NCBI GenBank assembly: GCA_020845475.1
Contig: JADLFN010000025.1
Coordinates: 1 to 53,250, forward strand
DNA: 53,250 nt
Source: Planctomycetota bacterium
Lineage (GTDB): Bacteria; Planctomycetota; UBA8742; UBA2392
Direction: 5' to 3'
Every line of letters begins with the position of its first letter. Within the stretch, counting starts at the first letter, position 1. The notes beneath the pieces were generated by a model. It saw nothing but the letters and a program-made list of their open reading frames with translations, was not told where the DNA came from and did no database searches. Shown here piece by piece: positions 11,162 to 18,483 of the stretch. Both the position numbers and the translations under genes were made by a program.

Positions 11162-11222
11162 GGGAGTGTACCTTTCGGGGTACATTGTTCTCGAGGACGT
11201 GCTATGCGAACACAATGGCGGC

Positions 11223-11882
11223 CTACTCATCGAACCACTGGCTGAACTGCGCGGGCACTTCGCTCCATTCATTGAGCTTCTGTCCTTGCGCGTTGAACTT
11301 GATCACTCGAGGTGCAGCTTGCGGCGTGTTCATCCGTTCGGTGAGCCACGTCCACATAGCATCGCATCGGCTGGCAGTCTTGAATGGGTAGTAGTGAGCC
11401 ATTAGCGTTGCGAGGTCTTCATCGTCGGCCAACTCGTCTTCGATCTGCTCGACGAAGTCCGGCATATCAGTGGGGATGAAAGTTTCTCCAGCCTGTTCCG
11501 CAGTCTGTTTGGCTGCCGCTTGCTCGGACTGCCACGCTGCAACACGCTTGGTGTACTCTTTTTGCCTGATGTGCAGTTTGAGCGCCTTCGCGCCGCCATC
11601 GTCCGTGCACAGGCCCAGCACGAACTTTGCCTTGGTCGGGTGCTCGCGGATGTATGCCGCAGCCGCAGACATCCAGTTGCAGGAGTCGTCATTACCGGGA
11701 GAGAAGACGATAACGAACACCTTGTGCCCCTGATGCTCCGTCAAGCTGATCGTATCGTTCTTGCAGTCCTTGACCGTCCAACTGAGCCATTCTGCATCCG
11801 GGGGGTCAGCCACAATTGCTGTCGGCGTAGCGAAGAGTACGAGCAAGGCGACGCTAAGGGTGAGTTGCATCCGTGCGAGCAT
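11223..11882 (-). CDS. Small secreted thioredoxin-fold-like protein
   Basis: This gene encodes 219 residues. I chose the ATG at 11882 because GAGGAG lies seven bases upstream and a signal peptide follows directly (MLARMQLTLSVALLVLFATP, cleaved near ADPP). A longer frame upstream has no ribosome binding site. Residues 46-75 read like a redoxin core, with a hydrophobic strand KVFVIVFSPG followed by NDDSCNW. Only one cysteine sits at the place of the usual CxxC, so ordinary disulfide exchange is doubtful. The middle contains a Glu/Gln/Ala-rich charged helix (about residues 105-150). It ends 61 bases before the giant RHS gene on the same strand and may be cotranscribed with it. The fold assignment is an inference; the role is unknown. 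Confidence 0.7.
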   Translation of the reverse strand: MLARMQLTLSVALLVLFATPTAIVADPPDAEWLSWTVKDCKNDTISLTEHQGHKVFVIVFSPGNDDSCNWMSAAAAYIREHPTKAKFVLGLCTDDGGAKALKLHIRQKEYTKRVAAWQSEQAAAKQTAEQAGETFIPTDMPDFVEQIEDELADDEDLATLMAHYYPFKTASRCDAMWTWLTERMNTPQAAPRVIKFNAQGQKLNEWSEVPAQFSQWFDE

Positions 11883-12265
11883 AAACGAACTCCTCGCCGC
11901 GAATTGACGCGGCTTCCACGCGAATGTGATTGCGCTCCGGCAAATGGCCCTTGCGCCGAACCTAGTGTGGCAGCGTGAAACGTACAACTTCATCGCGAAG
12001 GGCGTCGAAAGATTTTGACAAATGACAGACAAATTACAGACAAATTACATGCCTACTAACGCAAGAAAGATACTGACATACCCTATCTTTTGTGCAATGT
12101 GTGCAATCCAATTTGTTGCGTAGTTGTTTTGCGTGACATGAAATGTGGGCTATGCTTCTCGAGTAGAAGTCGTGGGCGGTGTCGCTGGATGTGGAAAAAT
12201 GGATTTTGTGTTTACCGTTGGGACGCTGCTGACCAGCGCGCGGCAGTTACTTCTGAGGTGGAATC
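11883..12265. other. Divergent intergenic region
   Basis: This 383-base region separates the leftward secreted protein from the rightward HEAT-repeat gene. It holds three tandem 11-base repeats (separate entry) and a perfect TTGACA hexamer at 12015-12020 reading rightward that overlaps the first repeat; no convincing -10 lies 16-18 bases after it. It is visibly more AT-rich than its surroundings, as expected of a promoter region. I see no small gene in it. Confidence 0.6.
12017..12049. repeat. Three tandem 11-bp repeats
   Basis: GACAAATGACA, GACAAATTACA and GACAAATTACA follow each other without a gap. The period is close to one helical turn, so the copies would lie on the same DNA face, which is typical of operator arrays. 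They overlap a TTGACA hexamer in a divergent promoter region. Confidence 0.75.
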
Positions 12266-13027
12266 ATGTCGAAGCTTCTTGTCGCGAGCCTGGTGTGTGC
12301 GGTGACACTTGGGTTGATCATCGGCTGGGTGTTGCTCAATCGCCCGCCCCACGAATCCCCCGCGCTCGCCTCATCGGTGAACGCCGAGGAACCGCCTAAG
12401 GAGACATGGCGCGACCGCGTGCTTTCACCCATGGAAGGCAAGACACCCGCCCAGATTGCGGACAAGGAGTTCAACAACCTCAGCGACGCCAAGCAGCGAA
12501 GGGAATTGCTCGACTGGGTTGCCAACCAGCCTTGGGTGGATCACAAGACGCCGGTGTTGCGCAAAGCACTGGTCGCAGATCAGAACGAGGATGTGCAGCT
12601 TGTTGCGCTGAGCAAATGCGTCAAGCTCGCAGAGAAAAGTGGTACTTCGGCCGTTGACGAAGTGATTCGCGCCGGTCTATCCGCAGCCAATCCCAAAGTG
12701 GTCCAGCAGTCGCTCAGAGAGGCGCGCAAGCATCCAAGTGTCGATCTCGTCCCAGACTTGCTGGAGGTTGCAGACAGCAGCGCGTCCCATCGCTTTCTCG
12801 CGATTGATGCGCTTGCATTCACCGACGACCTGCGCGCGAGAGCCAAAGTCATTGAATTTGCCTTACGCGAGGATGGCGAAAAGACCGAGCGCATCCGTGC
12901 GATTGCACTCCTAGTGAAAATCAAAGATGTCCGCGCCGACGAGGTGCTTGCCCAGCTTTGTGGCAGTGCAGACCACGAAATCAAGGCCGTGGCTGTTGAA
13001 ACAATGGCCGCGCGCGACAAGAAATGA
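12266..13027 (+). CDS. Membrane-anchored HEAT-repeat protein
   Basis: This gene encodes 253 residues. The ATG at 12266 follows GAGGTGG four to five bases upstream. Residues 4-25 are one hydrophobic segment (LLVASLVCAVTLGLIIGWVL) that anchors the protein or serves as an uncleaved signal. From about residue 60 the sequence is a series of paired helices with HEAT-like spacing, for example EDVQLVALSKCVKLAEKSG, NPKVVQQSLREARKHPS and ASHRFLAIDALAFTDD, and ends EIKAVAVETMAARDKK. HEAT repeats form a curved solenoid for protein contacts, so a scaffold role outside the membrane is likely. No catalytic motif is visible. The partner is unknown. Confidence 0.8.
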   Translation: MSKLLVASLVCAVTLGLIIGWVLLNRPPHESPALASSVNAEEPPKETWRDRVLSPMEGKTPAQIADKEFNNLSDAKQRRELLDWVANQPWVDHKTPVLRKALVADQNEDVQLVALSKCVKLAEKSGTSAVDEVIRAGLSAANPKVVQQSLREARKHPSVDLVPDLLEVADSSASHRFLAIDALAFTDDLRARAKVIEFALREDGEKTERIRAIALLVKIKDVRADEVLAQLCGSADHEIKAVAVETMAARDKK

Positions 13028-13239
13028 CGCGTGGCTCTCGGAAACGTGCCAAACTCAAGCCCGTTGAAACCGGGACTGGCGTGGGGCAGTTGCGACGCGT
13101 ATTTAAGGGCGACGCAGCCACTGAGAAAGAGGCGTTCAAGCACTTGGCACTTAGAAACGTCAGCAAGCGCCGCTACGTCTGGCGAGCTGAACACACCGAG
13201 CTCAGCTGGGCTTGGCGACGAATCGAGTAGCGGACTGCA

Positions 13240-13290
13240 GCTGACTCAGGTCGCCAGTTCAAAGGAGTGGCTGACGTAGGTCGCCGGTTC
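13240..13290. repeat. 21-bp direct repeats resembling an IS21-type end
   Basis: Bases 13240-13260 and 13270-13290 are the same 21-base word with three differences (GCTGACTCAGGTCGCC versus GCTGACGTAGGTCGCC, each ending GTTC), 30 bases apart. They are followed by CGTCAGCGCGGCTAAAAC. IS21-family elements carry multiple subterminal repeats of this general look. No istA or istB frame is present, so at most this is a remnant. The family attribution is from memory and uncertain. Confidence 0.35.
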
Positions 13291-13740
13291 CGGGGGCTCC
13301 GTCAGCGCGGCTAAAACTCGGCCAGGTGTAAGCCTTCGACGGCAACCGTGCGCAGCGAATTCTGCGTGTGCCGAAGCTACGCGCCACCCATACCGCCACC
13401 CTGATTTTGTCCTCGTGTTTCCTAAGTTGTCGCATTGGCGTGGAACGACATTGGCACTTGGGCAGCAAACTCAGGTCTCGGGTTCTGATATTCGAGGGCG
13501 TCGCCCTGTAAACAGCTCTGCGGGCGGCTTTCAGGATACTCTTACAATCCGACATTGGCGGCGCTGGTGGACCGCGCCACCCTTTGCGCCACTTGGTGCC
13601 GTCTTGTTTTGTCCTTTGGTGTTCATCCTGGGGCATTCTGGCGCTGTGCGGTGGCTGCACTCGCAATTTTTTGTGCGGCGCTTTGATTAGTGATATTTCT
13701 TGTTAGTTATGCTGGAAAATGTCGGCGTGGGTCGTTTTCA

Positions 13741-13756
13741 TGCGTTATACTAGTAT
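13741..13756 (+). promoter_or_regulatory. Candidate -10 overlapped by a palindrome
   Basis: TATACT at 13746-13751 is a good -10 hexamer for the gene block to the right, but no matching -35 is seen. It overlaps the perfect 10-base palindrome ATACTAGTAT (13747-13756), which could be an operator. This is the only visible promoter candidate close upstream of the array. Confidence 0.35.
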
Positions 13757-13840
13757 TGGCGCTGGGGTACTCGCTTGGCGCCTTATATGAGTCTGCTGTA
13801 TCGGGCAATCTGCCCAAACGCTTCCTTATATAGATGGCAC

Positions 13841-13892
13841 TAGCGCACGGCCGGTTTCCGGCTGGGCGCTGCCGGCCCCATTTCGGGGCCGG
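13841..13892 (+). repeat. Paired-hairpin spacer S0
   Basis: Hairpin A runs from TAG at 13841 to CTG at 13869-13871, with outer arms AGCGC and GCGCT and an inner stem GGCCGG/CCGGCT. Hairpin B has stem CCGGCCCC/GGGGCCGG and loop ATTTC. A further stem GTCGCC/GGCGAC (13902-13917) and the ribosome binding site GGGGAGG lead to the ATG at 13929. Unlike the other spacers it does not follow a recognisable gene. Confidence 0.75.
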
Positions 13893-13928
13893 TTCTCCTG
13901 AGTCGCCGCATGGCGACGGGGAGGCATC

Positions 13929-14474
13929 ATGATTTACCTCAAGAAACTGGCGCTGGTTGCGGTTTTGGCCGTGGCCGCGCTGATCTGGTTTCCCGTGCTT
14001 GCCTTGCGCGGCATCTTTGCCGTTTTGAATTGGCTGGGGCAGACCCTTTTGCGGGGCCTGAAGAATCGAGACAGCGGCGTGAAGACGTCGGCTGCCGTTC
14101 TTCTGGTCTTCTATGGGTTGCCCTGGCTGGTTGCGATCGGCGTGGTGATCGCGCTGGCGAGCTACGAGATTGCCATGTTTCGCCTGATGGAGGCGCTGTT
14201 CAAGGCCGAGGATATCGGCTATCGCCCGCGAGGCTCCGAGCCGCCGCCCACCCAGGGCGCGCGGCTTGTGGCTCGCGAGCGAGAAGCGCCTGTCCATCAG
14301 TTGCCGAGCGCGCAACGCACGCTCAGCGAAGTCCAGGCCCAGCACGTCGCACTGCGCAGCGGCTGGAATCCCCATGAACTTGATTTCACGTGGGATTCCC
14401 GCCGCCAGCTCTGGCGATCTAAGGATGGCCAGCTCGTCGATCACGACGGCGGCCACGTGGCCTGGGCGTCTTGA
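13929..14474 (+). CDS. Two-segment membrane protein, unknown family
   Basis: This gene encodes 181 residues. The ATG follows GGGGAGGCATC, a strong ribosome binding site. Residues 5-37 are strongly hydrophobic, then comes a short basic stretch RGLKNRDSGVKTS, then a second hydrophobic stretch (about 54-82). The C-terminal ~95 residues are soluble and end in a tryptophan-containing module (WNPHELDFTWDSRRQLWRSKDGQLVDHDGGHVAW). A similar W.D...DG.L.D..G..W pattern occurs in the next gene, so both may share a small beta module. It is the first gene of the hairpin-spaced array. I do not recognise a family. Confidence 0.8.
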   Translation: MIYLKKLALVAVLAVAALIWFPVLALRGIFAVLNWLGQTLLRGLKNRDSGVKTSAAVLLVFYGLPWLVAIGVVIALASYEIAMFRLMEALFKAEDIGYRPRGSEPPPTQGARLVAREREAPVHQLPSAQRTLSEVQAQHVALRSGWNPHELDFTWDSRRQLWRSKDGQLVDHDGGHVAWAS

Positions 14475-14538
14475 TAGCCGACTTTGCCTTGGCCGACGAA
14501 GCCTTGGCGAAGTCGGCTGGCGGCGCATTTCGCGCGGC
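14475..14538 (+). repeat. Paired-hairpin spacer S1
   Basis: A TAG follows the TGA stop directly. It starts hairpin A, whose 13-base arms AGCCGACTTTGCC and GGCGAAGTCGGCT pair with one wobble and close at CTG (14517-14519). Hairpin B has loop ATTTC and a seven-base stem with one mismatch. The leader AACTGGAGTTCAC then meets the ATG at 14559. Confidence 0.8.
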
Positions 14539-14558
14539 TTGTTTCAACTGGAGTTCAC

Positions 14559-14795
14559 ATGCCTTTCAAATTTGACCCGCCCAAGCACCCCGAGTTCGGC
14601 ACCGAGCCGCGCGGCACCGTCGAGACCTTGAGTGGCTGCGCTCTCTTCAGCGAAGAGAACGGCACCTACGATTGGGACGGCGAAACCGACGTCTGGTGGG
14701 ACGAGCAGCGCACCGTCGAAGACAAGGACGGCCGCGTTCAGCTCATCGACCGACAGGGAAACACGTGGTGGGCCAAGATGATTGACGTGAAGTAG
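14559..14795 (+). CDS. Small acidic protein, unknown family
   Basis: This gene encodes 78 residues. I chose the ATG at 14559 over an upstream in-frame ATG because the leader AACTGGAGTTCAC provides a ribosome binding site there and the upstream part lies in the hairpin spacer. The protein is acidic and rich in tryptophan and aspartate (GTYDWDGETDVWWDEQRTVEDKDG, split over residues 35-57), ending RQGNTWWAKMIDVK. The D.DG..Q.ID..G..WW pattern resembles the C-terminal module of the preceding membrane protein. There are no cysteines for metal binding apart from C26. The function is unknown. Confidence 0.75.
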   Translation: MPFKFDPPKHPEFGTEPRGTVETLSGCALFSEENGTYDWDGETDVWWDEQRTVEDKDGRVQLIDRQGNTWWAKMIDVK

Positions 14796-14845
14796 CGATT
14801 GGGCGCCTCGGGGCGCCTTTTCGCTGGCCGCGCTTTCGCGCGGTC
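14793..14845 (+). repeat. Paired-hairpin spacer S2
   Basis: The stop TAG opens hairpin A: arms AGCGA/TCGCT enclose GGCGCC-TCGG-GGCGCC followed by TTTT, so it could also act as a weak terminator. It closes at CTG (14824-14826). Hairpin B is CCGCGC-TTTC-GCGCGG. The leader GGAGAAACACC precedes the ATG at 14863. Confidence 0.8.
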
Positions 14846-14862
14846 ATCGTTGGAGAAACACC

Positions 14863-15663
14863 ATGTCAAACAATGACACCATGTGGGCGGGTCTGCTGGC
14901 GATCATCCGGGCTTTAATTCTCGGACGACGCTTGCCGCCCGACCAGTTGCGGACGTTTCTGCTGTTTGCAGAGCCTGTGCCTTACTTGTCGTCGGAACAA
15001 ATCGCCGCGGCCATTGGCCGCAACTGCGGCCACGATATTGAGCCGGAGTTGCCCGAGGGCTGGTCTCAGGGCGTGAGCATCAACGACCCCGAGAGCGGCG
15101 ATTACTACGACGCCGATGCGCAGATCGTGGGCGAAATGCTCATGAACCTTCTGCGCAAAGAGCACCCTGAATGGGAGCACGCACACTGGAAAATCACCAC
15201 CTGCGACCAGGGCTGGGATTTTCTTTCCTACCGCGTTCTCGACGAGCGCGGCCGTGTGCATCCCATCGCGTGCTGGATGGAAGGCAAGCTCGCGCTGCTG
15301 CGTGATGGGGCCATTGGTCCCGACGAAGCCGCGCGCCGCTCGGTCATTTGCCGGTTCATTTCCGGCACGCTGGAGTGGTTGTGGGAGAACGTTGGCGACG
15401 AAAGCGAAACCGCCGGCTTGCCTGATGACTATCAGGAGACCGCGGCCAAGCTCCACGCCTTCTTCGAGAGCCGTCAAAGCGACGAGCACGCATACAAACT
15501 GCTCGAACGTTGCGCGGCCCACATCTACGACAGCGGCGCCTGGGAAATCGACGAATGGATTGACGGCTGGATCTACGCACCCCTGCTATGGGATGCGCTC
15601 AACGATCTGGGCTATGTCGAAACACAGGCTCACACGCAAACGAAAAAGCTGTTCGCAGCTTAG
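14863..15663 (+). CDS. Hypothetical acidic protein of the array
   Basis: This gene encodes 266 residues starting MSNNDTMWAGLL, with GGAG eight bases upstream. It is a soluble, acidic, tryptophan-rich protein without signal peptide after an initial weakly hydrophobic helix. Visible stretches are GWSQGVSINDPESGDYYDADAQIVGEMLMNLL (cut at residues 65-96), a central EHAHWKITTCDQGWDFLSYRVLDERG, and a helical C-terminal half with ERCAAHIYDSGAWEIDEW. It ends in TAG with a second TAG in frame. I recognise no family and no catalytic signature. It sits third in the co-directional array and is presumably cotranscribed with it. Confidence 0.75.
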   Translation: MSNNDTMWAGLLAIIRALILGRRLPPDQLRTFLLFAEPVPYLSSEQIAAAIGRNCGHDIEPELPEGWSQGVSINDPESGDYYDADAQIVGEMLMNLLRKEHPEWEHAHWKITTCDQGWDFLSYRVLDERGRVHPIACWMEGKLALLRDGAIGPDEAARRSVICRFISGTLEWLWENVGDESETAGLPDDYQETAAKLHAFFESRQSDEHAYKLLERCAAHIYDSGAWEIDEWIDGWIYAPLLWDALNDLGYVETQAHTQTKKLFAA

Positions 15664-15738
15664 TAGCGAATGCGCCGGCGCAATGCCGGCGCGAACGCTG
15701 GGGGCGCCACGCGCTCCTTGAGCATCTGCATTCGATGC
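15664..15738 (+). repeat. Paired-hairpin spacer S3
   Basis: A second TAG after the stop opens hairpin A: arms AGCG/CGCT, inner stem GCGCCGGC-GCAAT-GCCGGCGC, closing CTG at 15698-15700. Hairpin B is unusual here (stem GGGGCGC/GCGCTCC, loop CAC), followed by a weaker GCATC/GATGC hairpin at 15722-15738. AAAGGAAACTC precedes the ATG at 15789. Confidence 0.7.
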
Positions 15739-15788
15739 GGCATTCGTTTTATCTGGAACGAGGTGTGGCAATCCTGTAAAGGAAACTC

Positions 15789-16040
15789 ATGCCCACGCTG
15801 CGCCAATACGCCGATCAGGCCAAGGAACTCAAAGCCCGCGCCAAAGGTTTTGAAGTTCCCGTGTTCAACACGCTGATCGGCGTGCTGAGCAGCGCTGCCA
15901 GCGCGAAGCTGGCTGCCGCTGAGCTTGCCAAGCTGGGCGATGATTCCAGCCGCATGCGCGCGACGCGCAAGTTCGCATTGGCCGCACAGGCCATCCGCGC
16001 GAAGAAACAGCTCGACGCTGAATCTATGCAGATGAAGTAG
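15789..16040 (+). CDS. Small basic helical protein
   Basis: This gene encodes 83 residues (MPTLRQYADQAKELKARAKG...). AAAGGA lies upstream of the ATG. The protein is basic, Ala/Lys-rich and predicted helical throughout, with repeated AAxxKLAAAELAKLG patterns and a QAIRAKKQLDAESMQMK tail. No cysteines, membrane segments or known DNA-binding motif are visible. A nucleic-acid or protein-binding role is possible but not shown. It lies between two paired-hairpin spacers, and its TAG stop is the first base triplet of the next hairpin. Confidence 0.65.
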   Translation: MPTLRQYADQAKELKARAKGFEVPVFNTLIGVLSSAASAKLAAAELAKLGDDSSRMRATRKFALAAQAIRAKKQLDAESMQMK

Positions 16041-16090
16041 CTCCCATCCGGCGAGAGCCGGATGTGGGCTGGCGGCCCTTTCGGGCCGTC
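16038..16090 (+). repeat. Paired-hairpin spacer S4
   Basis: The stop TAG opens hairpin A: AGC/GCT outer pairs and CATCCGGC-GAGA-GCCGGATG, closing at CTG (16069-16071). Hairpin B is GGCGGCCC-TTTC-GGGCCGTC with one wobble. The leader TGGAGAAATTCC precedes the ATG at 16109. Confidence 0.8.
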
Positions 16091-16108
16091 AACGTCTGGA
16101 GAAATTCC

Positions 16109-17377
16109 ATGACGACTGCAACTGTTTCACCCACACAGCCCAAGACCTGGGCGAGTGGCTCTGTCGTTGAACGCAATGCTGCCAATCCGGCGCTTTGCAA
16201 CCGCATGATGTTCCATGCGCCCGATGAAGCGAAGTTCCGTACTTTCGCTGATCTCCGGGCCCACGCGGGCGCGCAACGTGCGCGCTCGAAGGAAGTGGAA
16301 GTCGATCTCTCGAAGTTCCTGTTCGCCCACAAGAACGGACGCGACTACGTTTACGTCGACGACTACAACTTCCGCCTCACCAACCTGTTCTACAAACAGG
16401 TCAGCAACGAGGCCGGCGTGCGCATCGAGGTGCTCGAGCAACTCAAGCCGTCAACACGCATCAACGTGTTGAACGAGCTGTGGGAGCCCTGGCGCAACGG
16501 TCGCGTGGACGTGCAGGGGAACGAAATTTCCTCTGAGCGCAAACTCCTGATTGAGGCCAACGAGTCCGACGGGTTCGACGTGCGCGCCATGAACGGCGCG
16601 CGCTACGAGCGCCTGTGGGACGACGAAGTCCTCAACGAGGTCGAGCGCCACCTGTTGCCAAACGGCTGGGTTCCGGCATACCCGACGTTCAACATTGACC
16701 CGGCGACGCCGGTGGAGAAGCGCGACAAGGCGCTGATCCGCACGGATCGCTATTCGTTTTCGTTCTACTTCACCGAGCCGAAGTTCAAGGCCGGTGACGG
16801 GTTCTCGGACCAGAAGGTGAGCGGCATGCAGGGCTCGGCGGGTATCGCCGCGGCCCAGGGCTTCCGCGCACCCGAGGCCGACGGCCTGGGTGGTCTCCGC
16901 AAGGGGATCATGGTTTACAACGGCGAAACCGGCCACAAGAGCTTTGGCTGGCAGATGTTTCTCTTTAGAAATGTCTGCTGCAACTTCAACATCTGGGACC
17001 TCTCGGAAGGCCGCACCAAGCGTGTGCGCCATACCAAGAGCGTCCGCGATGCCTTTGAAGTGTTCAAGGAAGACTGCAAGAACCTGAGCGGCGCATTGTC
17101 CGACCAGGAATACAGCTTCCTCGCCAAGGCCGCAAAGACCGTGTTTGCCAACGAAGACGAAGATGCGATCAAGCGGCTCAACCGCCTTGGCGTCACAAAC
17201 GCCAACGCGCGAGCCGGCGTTGAAGCCGCGCACCTGGACATCAACGGGGGCAACCTCTCCGTGTGGTCCGTGGTGAACGGTTTAACATGGCACGCCAAAG
17301 AACTCGAAAACGAGGACGACCGCGTGGCCCTGTCAGTGCAAGCCGGCGACGTTTTGAACGCGTCAATGGCCAAGTAA
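16109..17377 (+). CDS. DUF932-like phage/plasmid protein
   Basis: This gene encodes 422 residues. I start it at 16109 (MTTATVSPTQ) because GGAG lies eight bases upstream; the upstream extension is spacer hairpin. The central part, ALIRTDRYSFSFYF, then GIMVYNGETGHKSFGW, then QMFLFRNVCCNFNIW, resembles DUF932, a family of phage and plasmid proteins with a conserved late 'RxVCxN' motif. The C-terminal third, WHAKELENEDDRVALSVQAGDVL, also fits the helical end of that family. DUF932 proteins are common next to replication and partition genes of mobile elements but their activity is not established. The neighbouring clamp-like genes suit a replication context. The family assignment is moderately sure. 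Confidence 0.75.
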   Translation: MTTATVSPTQPKTWASGSVVERNAANPALCNRMMFHAPDEAKFRTFADLRAHAGAQRARSKEVEVDLSKFLFAHKNGRDYVYVDDYNFRLTNLFYKQVSNEAGVRIEVLEQLKPSTRINVLNELWEPWRNGRVDVQGNEISSERKLLIEANESDGFDVRAMNGARYERLWDDEVLNEVERHLLPNGWVPAYPTFNIDPATPVEKRDKALIRTDRYSFSFYFTEPKFKAGDGFSDQKVSGMQGSAGIAAAQGFRAPEADGLGGLRKGIMVYNGETGHKSFGWQMFLFRNVCCNFNIWDLSEGRTKRVRHTKSVRDAFEVFKEDCKNLSGALSDQEYSFLAKAAKTVFANEDEDAIKRLNRLGVTNANARAGVEAAHLDINGGNLSVWSVVNGLTWHAKELENEDDRVALSVQAGDVLNASMAK

Positions 17378-17384
17378 CTCACGT

Positions 17385-17441
17385 TAGATCACCGCGACGC
17401 GAGCACGCGCCGCGGTGATCTGGCGCTCCCATCGGAGCGTC
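17385..17441 (+). repeat. Paired-hairpin spacer S5
   Basis: The gene stops with TAA, but a TAG eight bases later opens hairpin A: 11-base arms AGATCACCGCG and CGCGGTGATCT closing at CTG (17420-17422). Hairpin B is GGCGCTCC-CATC-GGAGCGTC. The leader AGAGAGAACCACC precedes the ATG at 17458. That TAG is kept although it is not the stop suggests it is part of the motif. Confidence 0.8.
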
Positions 17442-17457
17442 ACCAGAGAGAACCACC

Positions 17458-18135
17458 ATGTTCAAATTACTCGCAGCAATGTTCCGCAACGTAGTCGCGG
17501 GCAAGCCGCCTTCGCAAACCAAGTTTCAGCGCGAGCGCGGCTTGACCCAGAGCCTCACGTCGTTCAAGCAGACAGTGCTCTTCGATTCCGAAGGCACGGT
17601 CACCACCGACGGCTACAGCCTGTTGCAGAGCCCGTATCTCGAAGCCCCGCCCAAAGCCCTCATCGGGCACGCGGTGGATGTTCGCGATGCCAAGGCCCTG
17701 CTCAAGGCGTTGCCCAAGGGAAAAATGCGCGAACTACCGATCGAGGCCACCTACGTGGCGGACGACAACAAGCTGAGCTTCAAGACCGCCGGCGGCGTCA
17801 AACTCGACGTCAAGGCGGTTGAAGGCCACCCGGCCAACTGGCCGAAGTGGCAGGACAAGCTGCCCAAACACGGGCAGTACAACGAAGTCGTCGTGGATGG
17901 CAAACGCCTCAAGAAACTGGTGTCCGATGCCGTGGCGCAGGACAACGCGCTGGGCAAAAGCAAACAGGGCAAGCACTACCAGCCCAAAGTCGTGCTGCGC
18001 GTCAGCGCCAAGCCCGAGCACCCCTTCGAGATCCACTCGAACCAGGGCGTGAAGGGCTTCCTGATGCCGATGACCGACGAGGTGAAACACGACCGCCCGA
18101 CGAAGGCGGCCAAGCCGGAAACGGCGAAGGTGTAG
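17458..18135 (+). CDS. Short sliding-clamp-like protein
   Basis: This gene encodes 225 residues. Parts resemble bacterial beta-clamp or PCNA domains: GYSLLQSPY early, a D-A-K-A-L-L-K-A-L helix, a beta-rich stretch leading to VEGHPANWPKWQDKLP (compare the 'veG.fPdw..vlP' turn between clamp domains), VVVDGKRLKKLVSDAV, and PKVVLRVSA...PFEIHS...GVKGFLMPM, which matches the usual clamp C-terminus '...LMPm'. At this size there is room for two clamp domains, as in PCNA, instead of three. A short hydrophobic start (MFKLLAAMFRNVVAG) is unlike a signal peptide. A second, full-length clamp-like gene closes the array. The assignment rests on pattern resemblance, not on a search. Confidence 0.6.
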   Translation: MFKLLAAMFRNVVAGKPPSQTKFQRERGLTQSLTSFKQTVLFDSEGTVTTDGYSLLQSPYLEAPPKALIGHAVDVRDAKALLKALPKGKMRELPIEATYVADDNKLSFKTAGGVKLDVKAVEGHPANWPKWQDKLPKHGQYNEVVVDGKRLKKLVSDAVAQDNALGKSKQGKHYQPKVVLRVSAKPEHPFEIHSNQGVKGFLMPMTDEVKHDRPTKAAKPETAKV

Positions 18136-18216
18136 CTTTGGCCTACAGGCCAAAGCAGTGCTCGCGTTCCCAAGTTCACGGGTTCGCGAGTTCTGCTGCC
18201 GGCGCATTCGCGCCGG
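18133..18216 (+). repeat. Paired-hairpin spacer S6 with an extra hairpin
   Basis: The stop TAG opens a hairpin GCTTTGGCC-TACA-GGCCAAAGC. A second stem follows: AGCAG...CTCGCG..CCC...GGG..CGCGAG..CTGCT, closing with CTG. This second stem aligns with hairpin A of spacer S9 with compensating changes. Hairpin B is CCGGCGC-ATTC-GCGCCGG (18199-18216). The ATG at 18235 follows GCGAGGACACACCC. Confidence 0.75.
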
Positions 18217-18234
18217 AGTTGCGAGGACACACCC

Positions 18235-18483
18235 ATGAACAAAGACAACTCATCACTGATTGTCGGTAAGAAGATCGTGAAGGTCGAGCAGCTCAGCAAA
18301 CGCCAGTGCAACTTCTACGGTTTCGATTGGTGCGGCTGGCAGCCTGCCTGGCTGATCACTCTCGACGACGGCACACAGTTGCTGCCGCTGCGGGATCCCG
18401 AGGGCAACGGCCCCGGCGTCATCCAAGTTCTGGCTGAACCGCAGATCACTGAGCTGCTCTGGTCCAACACGGTTTGCATGTAG
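18235..18483 (+). CDS. Small conserved-looking protein of mobile elements
   Basis: This gene encodes 82 residues. GCGAGGA lies upstream of the ATG. The protein has a compact beta-type pattern: IVGKKIVKVEQLSKRQCNF, then YGFDWCGWQPAWLITLDDG, then TQLLPLRDPEGNGPGVIQV. The 'LDDGT.L.P..DPEGN.PG' string looks like a conserved small hypothetical family found in phage and plasmid gene clusters, but I cannot name it. Two cysteines near the aromatic cluster are not arranged as a zinc finger. It ends in TAG, which opens the next spacer hairpin. Confidence 0.7.
   Translation: MNKDNSSLIVGKKIVKVEQLSKRQCNFYGFDWCGWQPAWLITLDDGTQLLPLRDPEGNGPGVIQVLAEPQITELLWSNTVCM

Larger units (their letters stand above)
13028..13840. 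other. Gene-poor region, possible transposon scar
   Basis: No frame in these 813 bases looks like a real protein. Candidates on both strands lack ribosome binding sites and have shadow-type composition rich in Arg, Pro and Trp. The left part carries two similar 21-base direct repeats (separate entry). The right part (13690-13840) is AT-rich with TATACT and TTATATAG hexamers and probably contains the promoter of the block that follows. It marks the left limit of the hairpin-spaced gene array. Confidence 0.5.

Noticed and set aside
13259..13666. Leftward 135-codon frame, considered as an integrase remnant
   Set aside because: No integrase box (R, HxxR, Y) could be found; it overlaps the direct repeats and lacks a start signal.
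13415..13690. 91-codon frame in the gene-poor region
   Set aside because: There is no ribosome binding site, the composition is Trp/Arg-rich, and the frame on the opposite strand is equally long, so neither is supported.
14793..14825. Simple Rho-independent terminator after the gene at 14559
   Set aside because: It has a stem plus TTTT, but the same position in the other spacers holds hairpins without U-runs, so termination is not the shared function.
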